Under the pieces are notes generated by a model. That model was not told the DNA's origin. It made no database searches and saw only the letters and a list, made by a program, of their open reading frames with translations. Position numbers and translations under genes: made by a program. From the NCBI RefSeq assembly GCF_014356525.2, contig NC_052508.1:41038613-41102612 (forward strand): DNA of 64,000 bases, written 5' to 3'. Each line of letters begins with the position of its first letter. Within the stretch, counting starts at the first letter, position 1. This DNA is from Nilaparvata lugens. Lineage: Eukaryota > Arthropoda > Insecta > Hemiptera > Delphacidae. Of the stretch, positions 46,256-57,939 are shown in pieces.

Positions 46256-47165
46256 ACTCCAATTGAATGAGTGAAGCGAATTCTATGTTTAAAGTCAATT
46301 GGCGTTTGTCTGTTTGTTTGTTTGTTTGTACCGCAGTTACAGTCGCATTTATGGTCCTATTTGAATGAAATTTGGTATACAAATACTTCGAAACAAGGCG
46401 CAGAAACGTATGTATTCGGAATTTTTCAATTCATCCCTGTTTCAAGATGATGGCATCTTTATTAGGAAATTTTACCCTAAAAATCAACCCAACTTCTCAA
46501 TACTTTATCAGATCAGGTTCAAATTGGACTCATTCTTCTCAGCTCATCAAAGCGGTATTATCCCATGTATCACATGTTGAAAATTCTCTAACTATTGGAA
46601 TTTAATTTTTTTTCTACAAGTCCCAATCCAAGTTTTAGATTTTTTATCTTTTCAACTGTACTTCTGAGCTCAAAAGTGTATAGCACCTTCATTCTTAATC
46701 ATTTCAAGGTAGTCTTATTTCATATATCACATTTTTTAAAACTTTTTCAAATTATAATTGGATAATTTCCTCCCCACAACAAAAAGTCCCAAATTCCAAG
46801 TTTCAGATTTCTCAGCTCTTTATCCATGCATCTTACAGCCAAGTGTAAGGAGCTTTCATTTTCCAGCGCTCCAAGGTGGTCTTATTTCATACATAACAAC
46901 ATGTTGAAAATTTTGAATTTGTTATAATTTAATTATCGCCCCCCAAGATCCACATTTCAAATTTCAGATTTTTTATCTCTCGAACCATGCATCCTAGCTC
47001 AAAAATGTAAAGAACTTTTATTTCTCTGCGTCCTCCACTGATCCTTTCACATTTATATCATCATACTCTAAATCCAATCTGTGTGTTAGTGTGTGAATAG
47101 GCGGGCATGTGTCAATAGTGATTACAGTGAGTGTAGTGAATTCTACACTGTCCTCTGAATTACAA
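46256..47165. repeat. Insert with ~165-bp tandem repeat, about four degenerate units
   Basis: Between satellite units lies sequence starting 'gaatgagtgaagcg' with a (TTTG)n run (46308-46327). From about 46460, 160-167-bp units follow, each with 'aagtcccaa.tccaagttt.agatttttta', then 'ctcaaaagtgta' and 'aaggt.gtcttatttcatat'. Unit starts are near 46619, 46785 and 46945. Not coding. Confidence 0.65.
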
Positions 47166-48715
47166 GTAAGAAGGGTGTTAATAAGTGAAATATTTGGAAA
47201 TTATAATAAATCCTTCTCATTTGAAAAAGTTCTTTTTGATTGAAAAAATTCAAAAAAATTATTCCTCATCGCTATCAATGTATTTTGATGGGAAAAATAT
47301 GAAATGGCCTTTGAAATTTTTCAATATCTATCTTAATTAATGAGATAATTGAGAAAAACTGACTCACATTGTAAGACTGAAAAAATTCCCTCTATTATTT
47401 TTTTTCAATTATAATCAAAAAATATATAGATATAATGTATCTTGACTGCAGAATAGGAGAAGATCTTTCACATTTTTTTGATAACTGTAATAAGGAGGGT
47501 GTTAATGGGTGAAATATTTGGAAATCATAGAACATTTTCTTTTATTAAAAAAGATTCAAAAGAATCATTTTCTATCGCAATTTATGTATTTTGATGGGAA
47601 GGATAGGAAATGTCCTCCGACATTTTCCAATATCTATCTCAAGCAACGAGATAATTGAGAAAAACTGAGTCACATTGTAAGACTGAAAAAATACCCTCTA
47701 AATATAATTTTTTTTCAAATATCATTGAAAAATATAGGAATATTTGGTATCTTGACAACAGAATAAGGAAAGTAACTTGACATTTTCTGATAGATCCAAT
47801 AAGACGGGTGTTGAAGGGTAAAATATTTGGAAATTTCAAAAAATTATTTTCTATTGAGAGAAAATCAAAAAAAAATTTCCCTCGACAATCGATGTATTCA
47901 GATGGAAAGAATAGGAAATGTACTTTGACATTTCCCAATATATCTCTCGATTAACGAGATAATTGAGAAAAACTGACTCACATTGTAAGACATAAAATTC
48001 CAACTGAATAATCTTTTTTGAAAATACCATTAAGAAAAATATGGATATCATGTATCTTGACCACAGAATGAGGGAAGTATCTCAACATTCTCTGAAAACT
48101 TCAATAATAATGGTGTGGGTGAAATATTTGAAAATTATAAAAAATCATTTTTAATTAAAGAGTATTTGAAAGACTTATTTCCTAATGCAATTGATGTTTT
48201 TTGATGGGGAGAATGAGAAATGTCCTCTGACATTTTTCAATATCTCTCAATTATAGAAATAATTGAGGAAAACTGACTCACATTGTAAGACTGAAAAAAT
48301 TCCCTGTAAATATTCTTTATTGAGAATATCCTAGAAAAATATATGGATATTATATTATATCTTGACCACAGAATAAGGAATGTACCTTGACATTTTTTGA
48401 TAACTCTAATAAGAACGGTGTTAATGGGTAAAATATTTGGAAATTATAAAAAATTATTTTCTATTGCAATCGATGTATTTTGATGGGGAGAATAAGAAAT
48501 GTCTTCTGACATCTTCCAATATCCATCTCAATGAATGATATAATTGATAGAAATTGACTCACATTGTAAGACTGAAAAAATTCCCTCTAAATAATTTTTT
48601 ATGTGAATATTATTAAAATATATATGGATATTATGTATCTTTACCACAGAATAAGAAAAGTCCTTTAACATTTTCTGATAACTCTTATAAAAAGGGTGTT
48701 AATGGGTAAGGGGTG
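47166..48715. repeat. ~305-bp satellite array, right part, main block
   Basis: Anchor 'actcacattgtaag' recurs near 47362, 47669, 47975, 48277 and 48559. Units diverge by perhaps 10-20%. Array ends at 'ggtgttaatgggtaagg'. Confidence 0.85.
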
Positions 48716-50880
48716 GGTTAATGTCATTGGGATGGGGGTGTGGGTGTGTTGGTGGGGGGTGAGGGAGTTAGGTTGGGTTATAGAGAGATTAGTTAGGTTA
48801 GGTTAGTTCTGTTTTCGTTAGGTTTGGTGACCTTGAACTTCTTACATGGCTGTAGAGTTGCGCCAGAAGGAACAAAATCTAACTACTGATAAGTTATGTT
48901 CAATCTAATCGAATCTATAAGGATTAAGATATCACCATTTTGTTATAAACTTTGGTGTAAACACAGCTCTAGACAGGCGTATAGCAGTGCTTCAAGGACT
49001 CATTGATACTGGAATCTGCATTGAATTAGAAGCCAAATATCTTGTCCATCGGAAACCGCAACTTATTTGTGGTGAACACCTGATGAAAATGTGCCCAGCA
49101 TATTTGTTATCAATTGAATTATGATATGTAGTAATTACATACCTATTCCAACTTACATTTCACCACAATACACGAAATAGATTCTTTCAAATACTGTATT
49201 GTATTATTGTAATACCTAGAACCCTACATAATTATTGTTCATTCTCTTTGCAACTCAAGTAAGCTTTTAATGTGTAACCTACCTTTTCCAAGAATCTGCA
49301 ATTTTCACACTTATTGGATTGGAAGAATGTCAAGATTGTGAGATGAATGAGTTAAATACAAGATTGGTATTCTTAATAACTTCATAGCAACAGAAATCAA
49401 GAAATTTATGCTTTAAGAATGATAATGAGCTTGAGAATAGTTATGTGTGATTTTACTAATGTCGGAAACATTAGTAGCGTTGGAAAAATAAGGTTAGTAG
49501 TCTAGGGTTGAAATGTGCTAAATTACAATGACTTCACAATATTTCCTTAAGTAATAGCAGTAAGCAGTAAGTAACGTCGGGAAAATAGGCCTACTAGATT
49601 GGAGATTGAGGCGACGAATATGTGTGCTTTACCAAGCGTCTGCTGAGCTGATCCTCCTTTGTTTAGCAGATATGAAATTCCGATCCTACTACTTTGCTAA
49701 CCTAGCTCTAGGCTGTAACCTGATACACAGAACATAGTTTGCATGTAACTCCAAGTCAACTCATGATATTATACAGTTCACAGCAGAGAATCTATTCTCG
49801 CCCATTAAACTGGCTTCATAGAGTTCTACTAACATATCTGAGTAGAACAGTAATACGTCCTCAATGTTGGTTATTGCTCATCTATGTTATGGATGGATGA
49901 ATGAAAACAAACCAATTGATATTATCAATAAGAGTGTTCAAGGCTCTAACAAATGATGTATAGAATGAAGTCAAAAATAGTCTCTATTGTAATTTGATTA
50001 TGTGGATTCCGGACAGAATGACTTGATGATGCATAAATGAAGTGTGAGTCATTCAACAATAGATCTTGAAAGTTTCTCACACCACAAATTTGATCTGTGA
50101 GAGCTGTTTTCCAAAAGAGGTATTGTTGAAGAGGAACATAATTCCTATGATTATAACGCGGGGTTGAAAATGTAGTATGGAGCATTTGGAATAGCTGTTT
50201 TCCAAAGAAATCAACTCCCCTACATAGTATGTACTTCAAATGATGTTATTCACATAACCAGAGAGGAAAACATGCAAGTCAAATTCATGATATATGAAGA
50301 ATATAGAATCTGTTAAAGACATCCGATTTTGTCGAAACACTCTTGTAGACGTTGTGAGGAGTTGATGATTGAGTCACATGCAATATTATAACCTTGCCGT
50401 ATCTACCGTGGAGAGAACGTTGGTACGTTTGTAGTTTCTGTTTGTCATAATGTAATAATTGCTGTTTTTGTAGTAATGACGAATGATTGACCGTTTGGTG
50501 AGGCATTAGTACAGACTCGATTATTATGGCTCTCACATTTCCGAAAAATACGTTTCTTTCAATCCAGATCGTTATCTAACAATACTGCATGATTTTTCTA
50601 CCACAATATTGAGGAGATGATTTATCAGCCTGAATGCTGTGTGATTCGTACATCCAGAGATACTATGGGATTTCTAAAGTTAGATTATCTTTCTATGTAC
50701 TTAGTCCAATCCATTACTGATATCAGTAGGCATAATCTGAGATTTCAAAGACGCTTTTTTGCTCGAAATCTCCCTCCCCACTCACACCCATCTCTCATCT
50801 CACCTCCCCCAGATCCCTCACCCCTCCCCCACAGGGTGGGGGGTGTTCTAAAAATAGATTTCACCCCCCCCCACTCACTC
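48716..50880. other. Region without recognisable genes
   Basis: Begins G/T-rich with a few 'ttaggttagg' words. ORFs of 97, 83 and 88 codons (49946-50883) show no motif I recognise. Confidence 0.4.
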
Positions 50881-50961
50881 TAATCTTTTCTAATCTAATC
50901 TAATCCAATCTAATCTAATCTAATCTAATCTAATCTGATCTAATCTAATCTAATCTAATCT
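50881..50961. repeat. (TAATC)n pentanucleotide repeat
   Basis: About fifteen units of 'taatc' with single variants. Confidence 0.9.
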
Positions 50962-51144
50962 CCCTCTCAATCTCTCCCCCTCTCCCAGTGAGGACGAGGG
51001 GGATGATGAAGGAGAGAGATATATCTCTCTCTCAAATAGATTTTCCCTTCTCCTCCACCAGTATAGATGAGGAGGGTGGATATCGATTATCGACTATCGA
51101 CTATTGGTTGAGGGAAAAAATAATTTCCCTTTGAGGGAAAATTT

Positions 51145-51212
51145 CCTCTCTCTCTGTCTCTCTACATCTAATGCTATACTGACAGATTAAAGTGAATTGA
51201 GAAATTCCCTAT

Positions 51213-51247
<35 letters not shown>
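51145..51247. repeat. (TC)n tracts and a 53-bp word repeated at 55871-55929
   Basis: 'tctctctacatctaatgctat' with 'cagattaaagtgaat' at 51145-51197 recurs right after the tail of LINE B (55871-55929), there with a 14-base insertion. A long (TC)n run follows at 51210-51247. Confidence 0.75.
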
Positions 51248-51799
51248 TACCAAAATTATTTCCATAATTAATAATTTTCGAAATGCTGAATTTCAAATAA
51301 ATTGGATGATTAACATACGTTATAGATAAGGATGTAATCTATAGGTAAAGATGGTAATCTCCTATATAATGATATCTTCTACTGTTGCCACAGCTTGAAC
51401 AATAGAAGCTAATGTGTGGAGAATTATTATTGATAGAGCAGAGGGGTGGGTAGTCTGTTCATATGCTTATATAGGGGCTGTGTTTCATTTAACGTTATCT
51501 TAGACATTCATCACTTAACTATTACAGTTCTCAATTTACTACTTTTATTGTTATTGCAACTCCCAATAGTTAATTATACCTCTAATACTATATAATATTT
51601 TAATATCCATATATTTGTCCATATAATATTCGATTCTTTCCCACATTAAATCATACTATTCCTCTTCAATTTTATGCAAATATTTTTCATTATCAGTTGT
51701 ATTATGTATCTTTCCTCTATTGATAACTTTCTTCAAAGATTTTTCGTTTTTCTGCTGGCTTCTTCTTCTCTTTTTCAGTTGTTACTGGATCCCATTCCG

Positions 51800-52030
51800 C
51801 TCTATCTCCACCATGAACACGATCTTCCACTACTGGATTTCATCTCTCTCTATCTCCACTTGGACTCGATTTTCCACCACTGGATTCCATCTCTCTCTGT
51901 CTCCACTTGGACTCGATCTTCCACTACTGGATTCCTTCTCGCTCTACCTCCACTTGGACCTGATTCTTCCACTACTGGATACCTACTTGCTCTATCTCCA
52001 CTTGGACCAGATCTCCCACTACCAGTTCTT
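51800..52030 (+). repeat. 48-bp minisatellite upstream of LINE B ORF
   Basis: About 4.8 units with the core 'tctccacttggactcgatcttccactactggattcc'. Because 48 is a multiple of three, long ORFs run through it in two frames, which I treat as artefacts. It may be part of the LINE B 5' UTR. Confidence 0.75.
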
Positions 52031-52277
52031 CCTCAATCTTCATCTTATTCACCATTAGGATTATTCATCACCGAAACTCCACACATCTACATCTTATTGT
52101 GTTTAGTGAATTTTTGAACTAGTGCTTTAAATAGTGAAGGGAGCCGAACTGTCAAGGCATACTGAATGCACTCGAATCAAGAGACTTTTTCATTTAGGTT
52201 AAGTTTTATCAGTTTCATCCCCATTTCCCCCGTCATGTGTCGTTCTGAGGTCGGTTCACGATTGGTCTGCTGCTTCC

Positions 52278-53207
52278 ATGATGCCTCTCACTGACACGTC
52301 AGCTCGCTCGCCCTCAAGTAGGTTTGATTATTTCAATAATAGTAATAATAACGCAGGTATGTTTCTAGCAAATAAGCTCCACTCTTTCAAAAAACTTTTC
52401 AAGGCTGCTCACCTTAACGTACAATCCCTCAGTTGCCACATTGATGAACTCAGAGCAATCTTCCGTTTTCAGGACTTCAATATAATCGGAATTTCCGAAT
52501 CTTTTTTGAAGCCTAGTATCTCATCAAATTTTGTTGCATTGCCTGGATATAATCTTTTCCGGAATGATAGATTAAATAAAGCTTGTGGGGGTGTAGCAAT
52601 TTATGTGAAAGATGGTATCAAAACAAAAGTTTTAATCACATCTAAACAAGAGTATTGTTCCAGACCAGAGTTTATGCTACTTGAATTATCCTTATCTAGT
52701 AATGATAAATTACTCGTTGATATCTGTTATCGCCCACCAAAAATATGTCATTTCACAGATTTCGAAAATGCCTTGCTTTCTCTTATGCCTTGTTATAACC
52801 ATATACTAGTTATGGGGGATATGAACACCAACTTGAACATGACGAATCGTAACTTTGACTACTTTCAACTGACTACAATTTTCCAATGCCTAAACATGAC
52901 TATTTTACCCCTCCATCCAACTCATCATACTCATGAATCAGACACACTCATTGACCTTCTCATTGTTAGTGATCCCGATGAGGTTGTTCAAGCAGGCCAA
53001 ATCTCAGTCCCAGCTATTTCTAGACATGATTTGATCTACTGTGTACTTTCCCATAAGATACCCAAGCCAGAACAGAAAATTATCACTTATAGAGACTTCA
53101 AAAACTTTGATGAAGCCGCCTTCCTGACTGATGTGGCTCAGACTCCATGGCATCAAATTGAAGCATTACCCTCAGTTAATGACATGGTCAAGACTTTCGA
53201 GAATTGA
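52278..53207 (+). pseudogene. LINE B endonuclease domain
   Basis: 309 codons from ATG. Motifs: 'AHLNVQSL' (Asn), 'GISESFL' (Glu), 'YRPPKI', 'VMGDMNTN' (Asp/Asn), 'ESDTLIDL' (Ser-Asp) and 'ISRHDLIYC' (His), a complete AP-endonuclease catalytic set. It ends at TGA 53205-53207. The RT ORF begins four bases later in the same frame, so this is a single nonsense codon in ORF2. Confidence 0.8.
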
Positions 53208-55247
53208 ACTTTGACTTTGTATGACAAACATGCACCTTATGTGACAAGGAGGATTAATAGAAAACGACGAGTACCGTGGATGACTGAAGACATACTTAAG
53301 ATGATGGGACGTAGAGACAAAGCACATAGAAAATTTAAAAAGACATTTGACTTGGACAGTTTGATAGAGTATAGGAGCCTTAGAAATAGGGTTAAACAGG
53401 AATTACGGAACTCAAAGATTAGGTATTTGAATTCGTTTATGACAAACAATAGACAAGACTCTAAATCACTTTGGCTGGGAATAAAAGAATTCGGGCTTGG
53501 CAAACAGAAATCGAATCCACAAATTGACTTACCATTGAATAATATAAATGACCATTTTGTTTCACACTCTAACCAGCGCGACGAAGTTGTCATTGCTAAT
53601 CATATAGATGATCTTGAAGAGCAGGTTACAAACTTAGATTTACCAATCACTGATCAATTTCATTTCCATCCAATCTCAAAAGAAGACACTTTCAGAGCAA
53701 TTCAACGTATTCATAGTGATGCTATGGGTGTAGACAGAATTCCTATTAAATTTATCAAGAAGATGTTATTTGCTGTTTTACCAACCATTACATACATTTT
53801 CAACAAGTCACTTGAAGAAGGCATTTTCCCTGAAAACTGGAAGTTTGCTCTGGTTCGCCCTCTAAATAAAGTTCCATCACCCAATAAAGTTGAGGATTTT
53901 AGACCAATCAGTATTTTACCTGCATTGTCCAAAGTGCTAGAAAGACTCATTCATGCTCAAGTTGAAAAATTTCTAGACAACAATAGTAAGCTTCATAACT
54001 TTCAATCAGGCTTTAGAAAATTCCATTCAACTGAGACAGCTCTGCTTCGTGTCACTGATGATATAAGGTTAGCTATGGACCAAAGAAAATGCACCATCCT
54101 CACCCTATTTGATTTTTCTAAAGCATTCGATACTGTTGATCATACAGTCCTTCTGAATAAGTTGGCTATTCTTGGTTTCAGTCACAACTCGTTAGTTTGG
54201 TTTAAATCCTATCTATTAGGTAGGAAACAATGTGTATCTGTCAGTGACAAAAAGTCAACTTGGAAAAACGTTATGCATGGAGTACCACAAGGTTCAATTT
54301 CAGGCCCTCTCCTCTTCACTCTGTATGCTAATGACCTTTCTTCCATTATCAAATTCTCCAGTTTCCATACTTATGCAGACAACCTTCAAATCTATTTAAG
54401 CTGTCCCATAACAAAAATTAATGAAACAGTTGGAATAATGAATCAGGATATCAATTCGATAGTGGAATGGACAAAGAAAAATGGCCTTAAGCTTAATCCC
54501 ATCAAAACACAACCCATTATAATTGGATATTCTTGTCTTATGAACAATATTGACCTTGAATCGATTCACAAAGTTAGTGTAGACGGTAATGCCATTCCTT
54601 ACTGTAGCTCAGTTAAAAATTTAGGCATTATTATGAATAATACTCTTGACTGGTCAGAACAAGTGAACAAAACTTGTAAAAAGGTATTCTCAGCCATGCA
54701 TGCATTGAAGAAAATTCACGATATCCTCCCTAGAAACATTAAATTATTATTGGTTCAATCTCTCATCTTCCCACATTTAATGTATTGTAATTCTGTTCTT
54801 AATGATATGCAAGTCACTCTGAATGATAAACTACAGGGTTGCCAAAATTATTGTCTACGTTTCGTCTACTCTCTCCAACGCCATGATCATATCACCCCAG
54901 CCCACATTGCTAGTTCAACATTGAAGCTTCCCGATCAGAGGCTTTTTCGAATAGTCAAGCTTGTTAGAGATATCTTGAAATACGGTAATCCGAACTATTC
55001 TAAAGATGATTTCAAATTTGTCTCTGAAGGTAGGAGGATAGATGCTTCACATACTAGAACCGGAGAAAGTACTTTAAGGATACCCAATCATCGAACTACT
55101 ATTTTCACAAAATCCTTCTTAGTCAGTGCCTGTCGTGCATGGAATACACTTCCTGTTTCTATCAGGTCTATCGAGAGCCGAGCGAGCTTCAACCTGACTT
55201 TAAAAAAACATATTTTGGAACAAATGACTGAAACTGTCAGGCCCTAG
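53208..55247 (+). pseudogene. LINE B reverse transcriptase, YADN at the active site
   Basis: 678 open codons. Motifs: 'RPISILPALSKVLERLI', 'NFQSGFRKFHSTETALL', 'LFDFSKAFDTVDH' and 'GVPQGSISGPLLF', then 'HTYADNLQIYLS' near 54370, where the catalytic second Asp of YADD is Asn (GAC to AAC, one transition). The rest, including the C-terminal domain, is intact. The enzyme is expected to be inactive despite its open frame. Confidence 0.85.
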
Positions 55248-56139
55248 AACGATCACATGACAACCATCCCTCACCCATTCCACCAATATAAACCTTTAAA
55301 CCATGTTATAGAACGAATTGTATATATATATATATTATATAAACTCATGTTATTTCAATTATCCACTGCATACTGCTGTATATTACTGAAATTTGATAAC
55401 CCTGATCTACTTTCAGCCTACTTCATTTTATTAATCAATTATTTGATCTTATCTACCTATATAATTATTTTACTTTATCAATTTTCTGTTTTTTTCTCTT
55501 CAATATTCATATTGATTAAAACTTTTACAATATTTCCATTAATAAATAAATCCTTAGTTTAAATAACAAAATCAACGTTTTGGTAGAGAGTTAGTGGGGA
55601 GGATATTTTTAATATTCTTCCCAAAGAATGGACATTGATATGTCCAAAGCTCCGCCAATTTATGTAGATGCATAACAATATGATTATTATCTATAGTTAT
55701 TATATTACAAATTGCTTTTTCATATAATATACAGTTCAATAGTTATTTTCTTAGTCTATATTATGTAAATTCATCTATAACTTTGCTGTATTGTAAGCTA
55801 TTGTATACAAGTGTATAAGCCAGTATATATTGTAATCTACATGAATAAAGTACTCAATCAATCAATCAATCTCTCTCTCTACATCTATTGCTTAATAATC
55901 TAATGCTATATTGTCAGATTAAAGTGAATACTTATCTCTACAAAAATCTAAGTACTATAATATCCATATCATGCTTGGTTCCCAACTGACAGTCAAGAGT
56001 TCAATCAAACTGTTTATCAATATTATGCATGTGTAAAAAATTGAGCTCTTTTGCTGTACAAGCACCCAGTCATTATTGTTAAAGTGTTTTCTCCAACAAT
56101 ATGTAAGTATAATTGGAATGAGGTAGCATATCTTAATAC

Positions 56140-56460
56140 TCAATGCCTATAGTTACCATAAAACTCTCTTAAGAATATGTGATTCCCACTCACATTCAAT
56201 TCCCATGAACAAGAATTAAAACTTCTGACCTTATCCTCATTCAAAACCATTGAATATTCTTTTGGTAACTTAATAGTGTGTTTAAAGTCATCTTCACTAT
56301 CAATATCGATTATTTTAAGGTGAATTTTGCAATTATCAGCAAATGTTACCTTCATTACTACAAACCAATCAAAAGGATAAAATTCATAACCCCAATCAGC
56401 TAGTGGATTTGCTTCTACAGAGAACTCATTGAAACTTCTCCAATCAAAATAGTGAGACAT
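56140..56460 (-). CDS. Orphan 106-aa ORF of the second virus-like cluster
   Basis: Intact ORF from an ATG in good context ('acaATGT'). It is aromatic and acidic ('WGYEFYPFDWFVVMKVTF', 'HLKIIDIDSEDDFKHTI'), with predicted beta-type alternation and no signal or membrane segment. It lies between LINE B and the inverted-repeat segment, on the same strand as the other cluster genes. Not recognised. A small capsid-associated or element-borne protein is possible. Confidence 0.45.
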   Translation of the reverse strand: MSHYFDWRSFNEFSVEANPLADWGYEFYPFDWFVVMKVTFADNCKIHLKIIDIDSEDDFKHTIKLPKEYSMVLNEDKVRSFNSCSWELNVSGNHIFLREFYGNYRH

Positions 56461-56487
56461 TGTGAACTTATCAGCTCGAGTGTTTAG

Positions 56488-56583
56488 AGAGAAGTGATGC
56501 CTGTGCTACGCCCCCCTATGGCTGAATGTTTCCCCAGAGAAGTGATGCCTGTGCTATGCCCCCCTGTGGCTGAATGTTTCCCC
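56488..56583. repeat. Two tandem 48-bp units
   Basis: 'agagaagtgatgcctgtgct' begins both units (56488-56535 and 56536-56583), which differ at two bases. They lie upstream of the 106-aa ORF and just outside the inverted repeat. Confidence 0.85.
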
Positions 56584-56589
56584 CTTCCC

Positions 56590-56850
56590 AAATTCTATAG
56601 ATAAGAGTGTATGCCATCATATGACTCCTACATAGAAAAAACTGTTACATTCAGTTAATCAATCATAGACACATGGAAAAAAAATGTATAATGAGTCAGA
56701 TTTATCATCTTGAAGTAGCACATGTTCATCTCAACAAGAAAACCGTTACATTCAGTTAATCAATCATAGACACATGAAAAAAATGTATAATGACTCTGAT
56801 TTATCATCTTGAAGTAGCATGTGTTTGTGTCAGCAAGAAAACTGTTAAAG
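56590..56850 (+). repeat. Left arm of long inverted repeat (with internal ~100-bp duplication)
   Basis: Matches the reverse complement of 58855-59018: 'tcatatgactcctacat', 'gttacattcagttaatcaat', 'gatttatcatcttgaagtag' and 'tgtgtcagcaagaaaac'. The part from 'gttacattcag' to 'caagaaaac' is present twice in tandem in this arm. Confidence 0.85.
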
Positions 56851-56912
56851 TTCACTGTACTTCAAATTCAAATTTCTCCCTCATAGGCCAAGTATTATCC
56901 TTTCACAAGATT

Positions 56913-57905
56913 TCATGTTTCCAGAGACAACACAAAGCCTTCATATTGTGGCAATCCCATTTTTGTTGTTATCATTTCTGCAACCTGATTTTCGGAAAGG
57001 TTATGTTGCTTAGCTTCTATCCAATTCATATTAAAACTAACGCATGCGTAGCCACTGACGATATCATAAGCTATCTTATGGATGAATAAATTAAGATAAT
57101 CTATGAATGTGGCCGAACATTGCAGCCTCATAACCGACCCCTCTTCTAAATTTTTAATTGCCTCAGCTATTTCATCATGAACGCTTTTCACAGCGACTTC
57201 CATCTCGTTTTTCTCAATAAAATCTCTTATATCATTTTTAGTTGCATACTTGTCTGCAATTTGATTAATCAGAGTAGCAATAGCATCTTTGGTAATGAAT
57301 TTTTCAATACCATCCATAATATAAGCTTTTATTGCACTTGCCATTTCAGATAATTGTTTTTCAAACTCTTCCTTTGTTAATGAAGAACTAGTCAATTTCT
57401 GCAAATCAGATTCTAAACATTGCTTATCAATTGGTGATGGCTGTGTTTCATTTACTTCAGTAAAAATTCCTGTACTAAGCTGTTTTGATTAAGTATTGAG
57501 GTAGTTTCTGTCCAAGACCTCCAAATTCTTAATTTTATCTGATATGCCTTTTAATTTCTAATCTAAATAACCCTTATCAACTTCATCATTGTTAATACTG
57601 ATCAACTGGAATGAAAAGCTGTCTGTTATAGTTTTCACTTCTCCTAGAGCGGATTCTAAAGTTAGAGTTCTCTCTGCAATAGCTTTATCAATATTGACAT
57701 TAAAATTTTGTAATGAACTTAGAATATGTTCTCTTTCAATTATGCTCACACCTATATTCTTAGTACTTTCCGAAACGAGTTTGGTTATTTGTGAATCTAA
57801 ATAAAATTTCACAGCTTCGCTGATTCCCTGCTGATTTATCGATTCAATTATTTTCTGTGTTATCGAGTCAATATCGCACGTAAGATTAGCACTACTAGGT
57901 GAATC
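56913..57905 (-). pseudogene. Coiled-coil protein of the second cluster, two nonsense codons
   Basis: One frame of 331 codons from 57905 to 56913, with TAG near 57558 and TAA near 57489. Heptad-like stretches ('LTKEEFEKQLSEMASAIKAY', 'IADKYATKNDIRDFIEKNEM') are followed by a compact C-terminal part rich in aromatic and Cys residues ('ATFIDYLNLFIHKIAYDIV', 'MNWIEAKQHNLSENQV'). No start Met is visible, so the N-terminus is lost or uses another exon. A fibre-like or structural protein is conceivable. No family recognised. Confidence 0.5.
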
Positions 57906-57939
57906 AATCCGACTGAATCAATGCAAGGTCATTGTAACA

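Larger units (their letters stand above)
52278..55870 (+). mobile_element. Non-LTR retrotransposon B (CR1/Jockey-type), near full-length ORF2
   Basis: Endonuclease and RT lie in one frame, with a ~620-bp 3' UTR, AATAAA at 55844 and a (TCAA)n tail (55854-55870). A truncated sister copy is at 34135-35200. The ORF is broken only by one TGA, and the RT active site is altered. No ORF1 is visible upstream, so the element may naturally lack it or be 5'-incomplete. A 55-bp imperfect direct repeat flanks 51198-55870. Confidence 0.85.

Noticed and set aside
29060..48715. CRISPR-like array
   Set aside because: The period is about 305 bp with diverged whole-unit repeats and no repeat/spacer structure. 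This is satellite DNA in a eukaryote-like context.
48750..48830. TTAGG-type arthropod telomere repeat
   Set aside because: Only two to three 'ttagg' words occur in a G/T-rich stretch with no sustained array.
50881..50961. Telomeric array
   Set aside because: The pentamer is TAATC, not TTAGG/CCTAA, and it is only about 80 bp long.
51674..52117. 147-codon and 112-codon ORFs upstream of LINE B
   Set aside because: They run through the 48-bp minisatellite, whose length keeps all frames open, and have repetitive composition.
56790..57089. Plus-strand ORF starting MTLIYHLEVACVC
   Set aside because: Its start is the inverted-repeat arm, and the rest lies antisense to the coiled-coil gene. The same start appears on the minus strand at 58919 only because of the inverted repeat.
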